DNA of 64,000 nt from Flavobacterium sp. ENC (lineage in GTDB: Bacteria > Bacteroidota > Bacteroidia > Flavobacteriales > Flavobacteriaceae), in contig NZ_JAJMOY010000006.1 in NCBI RefSeq assembly GCF_020991415.1, forward strand, positions 236,428-300,427, read 5' to 3'. Below are positions 8,550 to 17,894 of this stretch, piece after piece; the stretch's first letter is position 1, and each line of letters starts with the position of its first letter. The translations under genes were made by a program, and so were the position numbers. A model generated the notes under the pieces. That model had not been told where the DNA came from and ran no database searches. It worked only from the letters and a program-made list of their open reading frames with translations.

Positions 8550-9026
8550 ATGAAACAAAGCGCCGGCATATTACTCTACAAATTCATAGATAAAACCATT
8601 TATTTTTTACTGGTTCATCCGGGAGGTCCCTTTTGGAAAAATAAGGATCTGGAAAGCTGGTCCATTCCAAAAGGCGAATTCACAGCTGACGAAGAACCTT
8701 TGCCTGCGGCGAAGCGTGAGTTTAAGGAAGAAACCGGTTTCGGACTGGAAGCAGAATCAGAAGAAGATTTTATTGCCCTGGAATCCGTAAAACTCAAATC
8801 CGGCAAAACGGTTTTGGCATGGGCCTTAGAATTTGACATTGATGTGACTTTGGTCAAAAGCAATGATTTTGAAATGGAATGGCCGCCCAAATCCGGAAGT
8901 ATTAAAAACTTTCCGGAAATTGATAAAGCGGAATGGTTTCAAACCGACGAAGCATTGAAGAAAATAAATCCCGCACAGGCTGATTTTATCATACAGATCG
9001 TTTCAAAAATTTCTTCTTCCCTTTAA
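8550..9026 (+). CDS. Nudix hydrolase
   Basis: A 158-residue cytoplasmic hydrolase of nucleoside-diphosphate-linked substrates. The Nudix box is complete at residues 42-64: GEFTADE, seven residues, then REFKEETGF. The N-terminal MKQSAGILLY and the WSIPKGE lead-in match the small predicted NTP pyrophosphohydrolases of this family. It is followed after 66 bases by a HAD phosphatase gene on the same strand, so the two may be co-transcribed in nucleotide or sugar-phosphate clean-up. The exact substrate cannot be read from the sequence. Confidence 0.9.
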   Translation: MKQSAGILLYKFIDKTIYFLLVHPGGPFWKNKDLESWSIPKGEFTADEEPLPAAKREFKEETGFGLEAESEEDFIALESVKLKSGKTVLAWALEFDIDVTLVKSNDFEMEWPPKSGSIKNFPEIDKAEWFQTDEALKKINPAQADFIIQIVSKISSSL

Positions 9027-9092
9027 AATATACCCGTAGTAGAGCATATTTTTTGTAAATTACATTCTTGTTTTAAAATGTAAATAAAGAGT

Positions 9093-9731
9093 ATGGAAGT
9101 TAAAGGTATAATTTTCGATTGTGACGGTGTTCTGGTAGATACAGAAAAAATTGGTAACGGAATTTTGCTGGAAATGGCAGCGGAACATGGTTTCGAAATG
9201 AAATTGGAAGACGCCTATCGCGATTTTAACGGGCGGAATTTAAAAGAATGCTTTTTACATATAGAAGAAGCCATTGCCAAAAAACTTCCGGATAGTTTTG
9301 AGAGTGAATACCGCCAAAGAAGCTTTGAAGCCTTCAGAACGCAGGTGAAACCTATGGAAGGTGTTGTTTCATTTCTGAATAGTTTGAAAATTCCGTATTG
9401 CGTGGCTTCCAGCGGTCCGGTTGATAAAATCAGGCTGAATCTGGAAGTGGCTGGATTACTGGACAAATTCGAAAATAAAATATTCAGTTCTTACGACATT
9501 AAAAGCTGGAAACCGGATCCGGGAATATTTCTGCACGCCGCCAAAGAAATGGGTTTTGAAGTAAAAGATTGCATTGTAATCGAAGACAGCAAAGCAGGGG
9601 TAATGGCAGGAAAGAAAGGCGGTTTTAAAGTGTATGGTTTTGCAAATGGATTCAATGATCAGGATTTAGAAAAAGAAGGCGCCGTGCTTTTTAGGAGTTA
9701 TGAGGAGTTAGCGACGATGATTGGGGTTTAG
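9093..9731 (+). CDS. HAD-superfamily phosphatase (beta-phosphoglucomutase-like)
   Basis: A 212-residue subfamily IA haloacid dehalogenase-like hydrolase. Motif I is IIFDCDGVLVDTE with nucleophile Asp9 and acid/base Asp11. Motif II is CVASSGP, the motif III lysine lies in SWKPDPGIF, and the acidic motif IV is VIEDSKAGVMAG. The cap domain is helical and inserted after motif I, as in phosphoglycolate phosphatase and beta-phosphoglucomutase relatives. The substrate is unknown. The stop codon at 9729-9731 leads straight into a tandem repeat of the type GGTTTTAAGTTTCA. Confidence 0.88.
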   Translation: MEVKGIIFDCDGVLVDTEKIGNGILLEMAAEHGFEMKLEDAYRDFNGRNLKECFLHIEEAIAKKLPDSFESEYRQRSFEAFRTQVKPMEGVVSFLNSLKIPYCVASSGPVDKIRLNLEVAGLLDKFENKIFSSYDIKSWKPDPGIFLHAAKEMGFEVKDCIVIEDSKAGVMAGKKGGFKVYGFANGFNDQDLEKEGAVLFRSYEELATMIGV

Positions 9732-10030
9732 GTTTTAAGTTTCAGGTTTTAAGTTTCAGGTTTTAAGTTTCAGGTTTTAAGTTTCAGGTTTCAGGTTTCA
9801 GGTTTCAGGTTTCAAGTTTCAAGTTTTCAGTCTCAGTTTTCAGGGGGCTGTGGTACATTTGTCACGTTGAGCGGAGTCGAAACGCGTTTCTATTGTAAAG
9901 TTTAGGTTTTTAGTCTCAGTTTTCAGTGGGTTACACTAGATTTGTCACGTTGAGCGGAGTCGAAACGCGTTTCTATTGGAAATTTTAGGTTTTCAGTTTT
10001 CAGTTTGTGCGGAAGCTTTGTCATTTCGAC
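9732..10030. repeat. Low-complexity GTTTCAG array and 83-bp direct repeat
   Basis: Directly after the HAD gene, units of GTTTTAAGTTTCAG and GTTTCAG are repeated many times (9732-9840). Two copies of an 83-base unit containing GTCACGTTGAGCGGAGTCGA follow, starting at 9861 and 9944. A different palindrome-like element beginning GTCATTTCGACCGAAGGAG lies at about 10019-10066. The remaining bases to 10464 hold no gene I can support, only the promoter of the downstream regulator. Confidence 0.75.
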
Positions 10031-10268
10031 CGAAGGAGACCCGAGCGATAGCGAACAGACGAAGTAAACCACACAATTGACTATAATACATTGTGATTTC
10101 TTTAGAATAATTTGGCTTTGGAAAGTTTAGGTCCATTAGTCCATTTCAAACCTTAAATAGCACATCCCACATTTTACACTCCCACATTCCAAAATTATCG
10201 CATCATCACATTTTCTAATTATCAAATTCCCCTAATTCTCTCATTATCCAATTGATATATGAATGTAA

Positions 10269-10301
10269 TTTGTTACAATAAAATAAATTTTTATATATTT
10301 G
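10269..10301 (+). promoter_or_regulatory. Bacteroidota-type promoter of the propeller/HTH regulator
   Basis: TTTG at 10269-10272 and TATATTTG at 10294-10301 are separated by 21 bases, fitting the TTTG / TANNTTTG consensus. The predicted leader before the regulator ATG would be about 155 bases. Confidence 0.4.
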
Positions 10302-10464
10302 AATTTAGATATTCGTTTTTTTTGTGACGTAAAATAATATATTGTCAATATTAGTGTTAATAAACAAACGATTTGTTTTGTGTAAAAGCGACTTCTCCCA
10401 AAAGGATTGTTTTTACGATTGTGGTTTTTACAAGCCATGATAATAACCTACACACCAAAATAAA

Positions 10465-13374
10465 ATGACGAAAAATATACGTAGACTTTTAGTTTTATCA
10501 ATATTCTTTTTGCCCTGTATCAGTACCGCCCAAATTAAAAAAATCGGGGTTCCTTTCATCACGAATTACAATCCGAAAACCTATAAGGCTGCGTCTGAAA
10601 ATTGGGATGTTTTGCAGGATTCTAAAGGAATGATGTTTTTTGCCAACCATTTTGGAATTATGCAGTTTGATGGCGTGCGATGGAGCATTGTAACCCAACC
10701 GGCCAACAAAAGTATGGTCCGTTCGCTTGCGATTGATAAAAAAGATAAAATGTATGTCGGAGCCCAGGGCGATTTTGGGTATGTAGTTCAGTTAGCCAAC
10801 GGACAATACAAATATACTTCCCTGGTGAATTTGCTTCCTGCATCATCCAGAAATTTCGGAGATGTGCTGCATACCGTTATTCGTAAGGATGAAGTGATTT
10901 TTTTCGCTATTGAAGGCATATTCATTTATAAGAATAACAAAATCAAAGTATTAAAGTCAGAAGTTAATTTTGATGAGTTTTTTGAAGTCGGTCAAAATAT
11001 CTATGTTTCAGACAATGCAAAAGGTGTACAGAAACTGGAAAAGGATGCTTTAGTTCCAATTCAGAATAGTGAACAGTTTGTCGGAATGAAGATTCGAAAA
11101 ATCTTCGAAACCAAAAAAGGCTTGCTGCTGCTCACCCAAAAAAACGGACTCTTCACCTATAAAGACAATCTGCTCAAACCTTTTGTAACGGGAGCCGATT
11201 ATTTACTGAAGCAAAATCAGATTTCAACAGCAGTTCTGCTTTCTGACGGATATCTGGGAATCGGAACACGTCAGACCGGGTTGGTAGTCCTGGATAGTGA
11301 AGGACACCTGATTCAGCATATCAACAAGCAAATGGGTCTGCAAAATGAATATGTCACGAACCTGAAAACCGATAAAGAAGGCAATTTATGGGTAACACTC
11401 AAAGAAGGCATCTCGCTGATTCAGATCTCTTCGCCTTTGTCGAGGATACTGGATACTTCCAATTCTGAAACTAAAATATACTGCAGTCAGATTTATCAGG
11501 AGAAATTGTATATCGCAACCGATAACGGTTTGTTCTGGCTGGACTGGCAGGCGTATAAAGCCGGAAAAAGAGAAAATGCACACTTTCAGCATATTGCCGG
11601 AATGTCGGAAAATGTATGGAATATTGGTGTTTTTGGAAATTCGCTGCTGGCTTTTGAGAAAAACGGAATCTTTGAAATTAATGGCGCGTCAGCAAAATTA
11701 CTGGCCAAAATAGACGGGGCATGGCAGGGCGTGATTGTTCCGAATCACCCTGATTTATTGCTTGTGGGCGGTTATACCGGATTGTATCTGTTGAAGAAAA
11801 TAAATAATGTCTGGGTGTATCAGCATAAAATAAAAGGATTTGAGGAAAGCAGCAGGATCATTGTCACGGATGCGACGGGAAATATCTGGATTGCCCACGG
11901 TTATAAAGGCATCTATAAACTTAAGTTCAATAAAACCTTTGAGGCCGTTTCCAGCCTTGTATTTTATAATCAGGCAGATGGTTTTCCGTCGAGTTTGTTT
12001 TTAAATACCTTCAAAATTAATAATCAGATTCTTTTTGGAACTACAAAAGGCGTTTACAAGCAAGATTTAACTTCAAAGAAAATGGTTCCGGACCCTGTTT
12101 TCGGGAAATATCTGGGAATGGAAAATCATATTCGTCTTCTTAAAGCCGACAGTGAAAATAACATCTGGTATGTTTCGGGTGAAAATACCGGAAAAATAAA
12201 TCAGAAGAAGCAGGGAAATCTTCATCTGGAAGAATTGCCTTTTCGAAAATTAAGATACTTATATATTCCGGGTTTCGAAAACATTCAGACCACAGCAAGC
12301 GGTGACGTGTTTTTTGGAACGCAGGACGGTTTAATTCATTATAACAGTACGAAGAGAAAGGCTTACCAAACCAAATACAAATCGATTATTTCGGAGGTAA
12401 AATGTATTTTCCCAAAAGACAGTCTGTTGTATTCCAGCCGGTACGATGTGCTCCCTGCGAAGACGGAATCTAACGCTGATACGCTTTGTCCGGTTTTGTC
12501 TTATTCGAATAACTCCTTACACTTTTCGTTTGCCGCCTTGTGTTATGATGAGGCAGATGCCACCAAATACGAATACTGGCTGGAAGGCTTTGAACCCAAA
12601 TGGTCTGATTGGAGCCTCCAGACGGAAAAAGAATATACCAATCTTCCCGAGAACGAATATGTTTTTCACGTAAGGGCAAAAAACATTTATGATGTGGTGA
12701 GTCAGGAAGCCGTTTTCAGGTTTGAAATTTTACCACCGTGGTACAGAACGAGTTGGGCGTATGTGATGTATTTGTTACTTTTTGCAATTTTGATTTATAC
12801 GATAATTAGGTACCAAAAAAATCTGGCAGAGCGCAATCGTGCCCAGCTGATTATCAATCAGGAAAAAGAATTACTGTTTACCCGGGCAGAGTTTAATGAA
12901 CAGAAACTGTTGCTGGAAAAAGAAAACCTGGAAGCGACGATAAATCTTAAAAATGCAAAAGTAGCTTCGAATACGGTGAATCTGATTCATTTAAACGAAA
13001 TCCTGCTGTCTATAAAAGAACTTATTACAGAAATAAAAAAAGAGAAGGATTCGGCAGTGAATTTTAATGTACTGACCAAAATAAACCGCATTATCGATCA
13101 CGAACTGCAAGGAGATCAGCATTGGAATGAGTTTGAAGAAATCTTCAATCAGCTCCATGATAATTTCATGCAGCGCCTCAAAACTAGTTTCCCCGAACTA
13201 ACACCACGCGATATGCGATTGTGTGCGTATCTGCGAATGAATTTCAATACCAAAGAAATTGCTCCGCTTTTGGGAATTTCGGTCAGAGGGGTTGAAGATA
13301 CCCGATACCGTATTCGGAAAAAATTACAGCTTCCCTCAGACGCAAATATTACGGAGTTTATTCTTAATTTTTAA
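10465..13374 (+). CDS. Membrane regulator: propeller sensor, Y_Y_Y domain and LuxR-like HTH
   Basis: A 969-residue one-piece regulator. It has a signal peptide (MTKNIRRLLVLSIFFLPCISTAQ), a large periplasmic propeller whose repeats are recognisable in LQDSKGMMFFANHFGIMQFDG and GNLWVTLKEGISLIQ, and a Y_Y_Y domain near 700-745 (WLEGFEPKWSDW). One membrane span follows at about 762-783 (WAYVMYLLLFAILIYTII), then a coiled region rich in Glu and Lys, and a C-terminal HTH from about 911 (LTPRDMRLCAYL, then KEIAPLLGISVRGVE). There is no histidine kinase domain, so an extracellular glycan signal would pass straight to a membrane-tethered DNA-binding domain. It lies upstream of the GH16, GH64, GH18 and protease genes and probably controls them (inference). 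Confidence 0.88.
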   Translation: MTKNIRRLLVLSIFFLPCISTAQIKKIGVPFITNYNPKTYKAASENWDVLQDSKGMMFFANHFGIMQFDGVRWSIVTQPANKSMVRSLAIDKKDKMYVGAQGDFGYVVQLANGQYKYTSLVNLLPASSRNFGDVLHTVIRKDEVIFFAIEGIFIYKNNKIKVLKSEVNFDEFFEVGQNIYVSDNAKGVQKLEKDALVPIQNSEQFVGMKIRKIFETKKGLLLLTQKNGLFTYKDNLLKPFVTGADYLLKQNQISTAVLLSDGYLGIGTRQTGLVVLDSEGHLIQHINKQMGLQNEYVTNLKTDKEGNLWVTLKEGISLIQISSPLSRILDTSNSETKIYCSQIYQEKLYIATDNGLFWLDWQAYKAGKRENAHFQHIAGMSENVWNIGVFGNSLLAFEKNGIFEINGASAKLLAKIDGAWQGVIVPNHPDLLLVGGYTGLYLLKKINNVWVYQHKIKGFEESSRIIVTDATGNIWIAHGYKGIYKLKFNKTFEAVSSLVFYNQADGFPSSLFLNTFKINNQILFGTTKGVYKQDLTSKKMVPDPVFGKYLGMENHIRLLKADSENNIWYVSGENTGKINQKKQGNLHLEELPFRKLRYLYIPGFENIQTTASGDVFFGTQDGLIHYNSTKRKAYQTKYKSIISEVKCIFPKDSLLYSSRYDVLPAKTESNADTLCPVLSYSNNSLHFSFAALCYDEADATKYEYWLEGFEPKWSDWSLQTEKEYTNLPENEYVFHVRAKNIYDVVSQEAVFRFEILPPWYRTSWAYVMYLLLFAILIYTIIRYQKNLAERNRAQLIINQEKELLFTRAEFNEQKLLLEKENLEATINLKNAKVASNTVNLIHLNEILLSIKELITEIKKEKDSAVNFNVLTKINRIIDHELQGDQHWNEFEEIFNQLHDNFMQRLKTSFPELTPRDMRLCAYLRMNFNTKEIAPLLGISVRGVEDTRYRIRKKLQLPSDANITEFILNF

Positions 13375-13411
13375 ATTTTTATTATTCAGTATAATCCTAG
13401 GTGTATTTACG

Positions 13412-13463
13412 CGGTTTGACGGCTATTTACTACATTTTTTTTGCCTGTACCGTAGTCAAACCG
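13412..13463. promoter_or_regulatory. Inverted repeat upstream of GH16 gene, candidate regulator site
   Basis: CGGTTTGAC at 13412-13420 is matched by GTCAAACCG at 13455-13463. With a few mismatches the symmetry extends to TACGCGGTTTGACGG and CCGTAGTCAAACCGTA. It lies between the regulator stop and the GH16 start, a sensible place for an operator of the upstream HTH protein. Confidence 0.35.
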
Positions 13464-13592
13464 TATCCCTAAAATGACCTTCTACGTGGTTTATTTGTTA
13501 ATATTGTTCATTATTATCAAAAATAACAGTCCGTTTTTTACAAATTGACTATTTGATGGTGTAATACGCTTTACTAACAAAAAACAAAAAAA

Positions 13593-16500
13593 ATGAATCA
13601 AAAAGACTCTTTTTTCGGCCGACCACCGAAAGACAATTTCAATTACCTGAAAAGGATTTTTATGCTGACAATAATCCTGTTGTCTCCTTTTCTAAAAGTA
13701 CAGGCACAATGTAATACACTTGTCTGGCAAGATGAGTTTAACGGTACTACCGTTGATGCAGCCAAATGGCAGAGCATTTCCGGAAACGGCTGTCCTTCGC
13801 TTTGCGGCTTCGGAAACGGGGAAGCACAGCGTTACGATCCGAATCAGGCAACCATTGTCAAAGAAGGATCCAACAGTTACCTGAACATTCAGGCCAAGTA
13901 CGAGCCGAATGCAGCCTTCCCGCAGCAGCCGTATTCCTCCGCAAAACTGACTACTCAGGGAAAATATGCGCTAAAATACGGCAGGGTAGAAGCCCGTATG
14001 AAGTTATCTTCAGGAATGGGCGCGTGGCCGGCATTCTGGATGTTGCCTGCAGGCCAGTCGAATTGGCCGTTTACGGGTGAAATTGACATTATGGAAGCCA
14101 AACACAGAAATCCAAAGTCCATCGATGGAACCATTCATTATGACGGAGGAGGCTACCATTATACCGGAAGAAGTTATACTTCTCCAACCGATTTGTCTAC
14201 AGAATTTCACGTTTATGCCGTAGAATGGGGACCAAACAGTATCAAATGGTTTATTGACGGAAATTTATTTCATACCGCAACTCCCGCTACGACCGTAAAT
14301 GGCGGATGGCCTTTTAACGACCAGCAGTTTTACATTATTTTAAATCTGGCCGTAGGTAGTTTAGGAACTCCTTACACCAGTGTAAACGGAGCAGGAGTGG
14401 AACCAGTTCCGGGTGATTTTCCGGCGAAATTGCAAGTGGATTATGTACGTGTATACGACGGAAGTTTTGCAAATGGCGTAATCGGGGATGCAAAAGTATA
14501 TCACAACGAAACCGGTAAAACCTATACGCTGGGTGCAATCGCAGGAGCAAGTTACAATTGGACCGTTCCATCAGGAGCAACGATTACTTCAGGACAGGGA
14601 ACCAATACGATTACCGTTAACTGGGGAACTACAGGTGGAGATGTTTCGGCTGTGGCCACTGTTTCGGGCTGTACGGCTACCACTTATAAACTGGCCGTAA
14701 CGACAGAAGTACCCTTGCCGGTGGAGAAAGTCCACGAAGATTTTCAAAGCAACAGGAATGTGCTGTATCCGCTAAAAACAGGTGTTTTAACAGAAGCTGT
14801 TGCGAATCCTTCGGCTACGGGTGTCAATACTTCTGCTTTGGTTGGAAAATATGTTCGTAACGCCTCTGAATTATACGATGTTTTAAACATTAAAAACGTA
14901 ACCATTTCAAACGCGAATGATTATGTATACGGAAGAAAAAAACTCTCTTTCGATATTTATACCTCGGCTCCGGTGGGGACTAAAATTTCCATGCAATTGG
15001 AAAATAGCCTTGTCACCACAGCGATCAATTATCCTTCCGGAAGACATAGCGGCTACAAAGCGACTACGACCGTACAAAACAAATGGGAAACCATAGAATT
15101 TGAATTCGAAAAAGTAATCGATCCGAATACCAGTGCGTTGTCAATCAATAATGTCGTATTCCTTTTTGAGTCCAACTCGAATTCCGGTGCTACGTATTAT
15201 TTTGATAATTTACTCACCAAAGCGGCTCCCGAAAAACCAATTATTGCCACAGACGTGCTGCAGAATTATGACGGGATCAATAAAATTATAAAAGGCACCA
15301 CTACAGGAACGTATTCCATAGTAGCGAATCCGGGTACTAATTCAGTGAACGCTTCCGCTAATGTAGCGAAGTATGTAAGAAACGTAACGGAACAATACGA
15401 CGTCTTGTTTTTCAACACCCAAAGTTCAATTGAAGATGCCGGTTTATTGAAAAATCAGACCAACAAAATCATGATCGATGTGTATACTTCGGCTCCTATT
15501 GGAACGGTGGTGAGTCTGAATTTAGAAAATAGTGCCACTTCGCTTCCGGCAAATTTTCCAACAGGAAGAAACAGTAATTATGTGGCCATCACGACCAAAC
15601 AAAACCAATGGGAAACGCTGACGTTCTACTATAACTCAAGCCCTGACGAAGGAACTTCAAATCTGGCTGTCAACCAAATGGTATTGTTATTCAACTCCGG
15701 TTCTTATACGAGCGATACGTATTATTTTGACAACATCAGAATTGGTACCACAAAATTACCGGATACTTTTACGCCGGGAGTCGTGTATGAAGATTATCAG
15801 ACCGTTCACAATATCACGTTCAGGGATGCCATCGGAACGTATACGGCCAATGCTGCAAATCCGAGTGCCGGCGGAATCAATACTTCTTCAAACGTTGGGA
15901 AATACGTTAGAAAAGCAACGGAATTATACGATAACTTCTCGTTCAATACTACGATCACAAATGTGGGAGATTTCAAAAGCGGAACCAAAAAATTCGCCAT
16001 GGATGTGTACACTTCGGCTCCGGTTGGATCTGTAATCTCCTGGCAGGCCGAAAGCAGTGCTTCTATTCCGTCGAATTTTCCTGTGGGAAGACACAGTGTG
16101 TATCAGGGTGTTGTCAAACAAACCAATACCTGGCATACCGTAACCTTTACCTACGCCAGTTCACCGGATGCTTCCACATTAGACAGCGAGGTAAATCGTT
16201 TTGTTTTCTTGTTTGAACCGGGAACAAGCTCCGGAAATACCTACTATTTTGATAATATCAGAAGTCTGAATTTAGTTTCTACCGAGAATCCGACAAACAC
16301 CTTGCCGTCTCCGTGGGTAAGTACCGATTTAGGTGCTGTAACTCCGGCGGGAAAAGCTACTTATTCCGGTGGAACATTTACCGTAAAGGGAGCGGGAACT
16401 GATATTTGGGAATCAAGCGACCAGTTTCAATACGTAAATCAGCCAATCACAGGTGATGCTGAAATTATTGCAAAAGTAAATTCACTAACGAATACCAATA

Positions 16501-17561
16501 CGTATGCAAAAGCGGGCGTGATGTTCCGTGAAACGCTTACGCCAACTTCTAAACATGCCATGAGCAATATTACGGCTACGGCAGGAGTAGAATTTTTATC
16601 AAGGGATGCCGTTTCCGTACCAACAATTGGTCAGGGAGCCGCTGGGACTACCCCAAAATGGCTTCGAATCGTAAGATCCGGAAATGTATTTACGTCTTAT
16701 TCTTCGGATAACGGTACTACATGGACACAAATCGGTACGCCAAGAACTATTGCAATGGCAAGTACCATTTACGCCGGACTGGCCGTTACTTCTCATGCCA
16801 ACGGAACATTGGCGACGGGAGTTTTTAGCGACGTGATTGTGAGAAATATTACGCCTCCGACGAACAATGTCAATTTAGCTTTAGCGAAAACCGCGGTAGC
16901 TTCTACAGAAGAAAATGCCACACTTTCGGCTTCCAAAGCAACAGATGGAGACGGTACTGTTTCAAGATGGGCCAGTTCTTTTGCCAATGCCAGCGAATGG
17001 ATTTATGTGGATTTACAAAGCAACTATAACCTTAACCGTGTGGTTTTGAAATGGGAAGCGGCTTTTGCAACACAATACAAAGTCCAGCTTTCAACCGATA
17101 CTGTGTTCACCGAAAATGAAACCGTAAATACACAAACCGCCAGTGATGGAGGAACAGATGATTTGGTGGTAAGCGGTACAGGAAGATACCTTCGAATTTT
17201 ATGTACGGCGAAAGCTTTGGCTCCTTACGGCTATTCTTTATTTGAGATCGAAGCGTACGGAACGGCATCAGCTGCCAAACAAGCTTCGGCTTCTAAAGAA
17301 ACAGCGCCCGAAACCGTAACAACAGATTTAGCCCTTTATCCAAATCCGGCAACTGATTATATTCAGCTTTCGGTATCGGGGAATCTGAAAAATAAAGAAG
17401 TTACGATTCATGATCTGGCCGGTAATCTGGTAGTCAAAAGTAAAATTGATACTACAGCAACGGAAAGTATTATTGATATCAGCCGACTTCCAAAAGGAAT
17501 CTATGTCCTGAATTTCAGTTCGGATGAAAAGAGCTGGACGAAGAAGCTGATTAAAAAATAA
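13593..17561 (+). CDS. Secreted multidomain GH16 beta-glucanase (laminarinase type), T9SS cargo
   Basis: 1322 residues. The leader ends at LLSPFLKVQAQ; the ATG at 13662 would give a shorter, more usual signal peptide. The GH16 domain spans about 40-290, with LVWQDEFNGT, the catalytic GEIDIMEAKH (Glu163, Asp165, Glu168) and WFIDGNLFH, so it should cut beta-1,3 or mixed-linkage glucans. A PKD/Ig-like segment follows. Next come three successive copies of a domain of about 165 residues (about 380-900), each with KYVRN or KYVRK, TSAPVG, a PSGRHS/PTGRNS/PVGRHS motif and TYYFDN. A lectin-like beta-sandwich (WVSTDLGAV, AGVMFRET) and a discoidin-type F5/8C domain come after. The last 80 or so residues are a T9SS type A sorting domain (LALYPNPATDYIQL). 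Confidence 0.9.
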   Translation: MNQKDSFFGRPPKDNFNYLKRIFMLTIILLSPFLKVQAQCNTLVWQDEFNGTTVDAAKWQSISGNGCPSLCGFGNGEAQRYDPNQATIVKEGSNSYLNIQAKYEPNAAFPQQPYSSAKLTTQGKYALKYGRVEARMKLSSGMGAWPAFWMLPAGQSNWPFTGEIDIMEAKHRNPKSIDGTIHYDGGGYHYTGRSYTSPTDLSTEFHVYAVEWGPNSIKWFIDGNLFHTATPATTVNGGWPFNDQQFYIILNLAVGSLGTPYTSVNGAGVEPVPGDFPAKLQVDYVRVYDGSFANGVIGDAKVYHNETGKTYTLGAIAGASYNWTVPSGATITSGQGTNTITVNWGTTGGDVSAVATVSGCTATTYKLAVTTEVPLPVEKVHEDFQSNRNVLYPLKTGVLTEAVANPSATGVNTSALVGKYVRNASELYDVLNIKNVTISNANDYVYGRKKLSFDIYTSAPVGTKISMQLENSLVTTAINYPSGRHSGYKATTTVQNKWETIEFEFEKVIDPNTSALSINNVVFLFESNSNSGATYYFDNLLTKAAPEKPIIATDVLQNYDGINKIIKGTTTGTYSIVANPGTNSVNASANVAKYVRNVTEQYDVLFFNTQSSIEDAGLLKNQTNKIMIDVYTSAPIGTVVSLNLENSATSLPANFPTGRNSNYVAITTKQNQWETLTFYYNSSPDEGTSNLAVNQMVLLFNSGSYTSDTYYFDNIRIGTTKLPDTFTPGVVYEDYQTVHNITFRDAIGTYTANAANPSAGGINTSSNVGKYVRKATELYDNFSFNTTITNVGDFKSGTKKFAMDVYTSAPVGSVISWQAESSASIPSNFPVGRHSVYQGVVKQTNTWHTVTFTYASSPDASTLDSEVNRFVFLFEPGTSSGNTYYFDNIRSLNLVSTENPTNTLPSPWVSTDLGAVTPAGKATYSGGTFTVKGAGTDIWESSDQFQYVNQPITGDAEIIAKVNSLTNTNTYAKAGVMFRETLTPTSKHAMSNITATAGVEFLSRDAVSVPTIGQGAAGTTPKWLRIVRSGNVFTSYSSDNGTTWTQIGTPRTIAMASTIYAGLAVTSHANGTLATGVFSDVIVRNITPPTNNVNLALAKTAVASTEENATLSASKATDGDGTVSRWASSFANASEWIYVDLQSNYNLNRVVLKWEAAFATQYKVQLSTDTVFTENETVNTQTASDGGTDDLVVSGTGRYLRILCTAKALAPYGYSLFEIEAYGTASAAKQASASKETAPETVTTDLALYPNPATDYIQLSVSGNLKNKEVTIHDLAGNLVVKSKIDTTATESIIDISRLPKGIYVLNFSSDEKSWTKKLIKK

Positions 17562-17894
17562 GCTGGATAGTCCGCAAAGTGCAGCATGACTTTTTTAGCC
17601 ACAGATTTCACAGGTTTTTAGTGCATTATTAAAAAATCTGCCTGAATCTTTGATACTGATAGCCATTGGGAGTGGCTGCTTTTTGGCTCTGCATAGTTGC
17701 GGACCGTCATAAAATAATAGTTAAAAATCCGTTGGGTGTGATGAATTAAAAGTAAATGTCCCGGTTCCATATACCGGAGTTTAAATTTAAGGATAGCACC
17801 ATACCATCACACCTGGCGGGTTAATACAATCATTTTTGAAGTAAAGTGATTGCACGTTTAAATTTTTATTTAGTAACCCCATAAAACTTTACAT
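17562..17894. other. Intergenic region with a possible structured leader
   Basis: 333 bases without a gene. A small hairpin AGCCA/TGGCT followed by a short T run (about 17661-17684) may end GH16 transcription. Further on, GGTGTGATG at 17735-17743 pairs with CATCACACC at 17805-17813 and encloses the hairpin CCGGT/ACCGG (17761-17777), about 80 bases before the GH64 start. Confidence 0.45.

Noticed and set aside
10244..10438. Minus-strand open frame of 64 codons before the propeller/HTH regulator
   Set aside because: It has AT-rich low-quality coding sequence and overlaps the plus-strand promoter; no family features.
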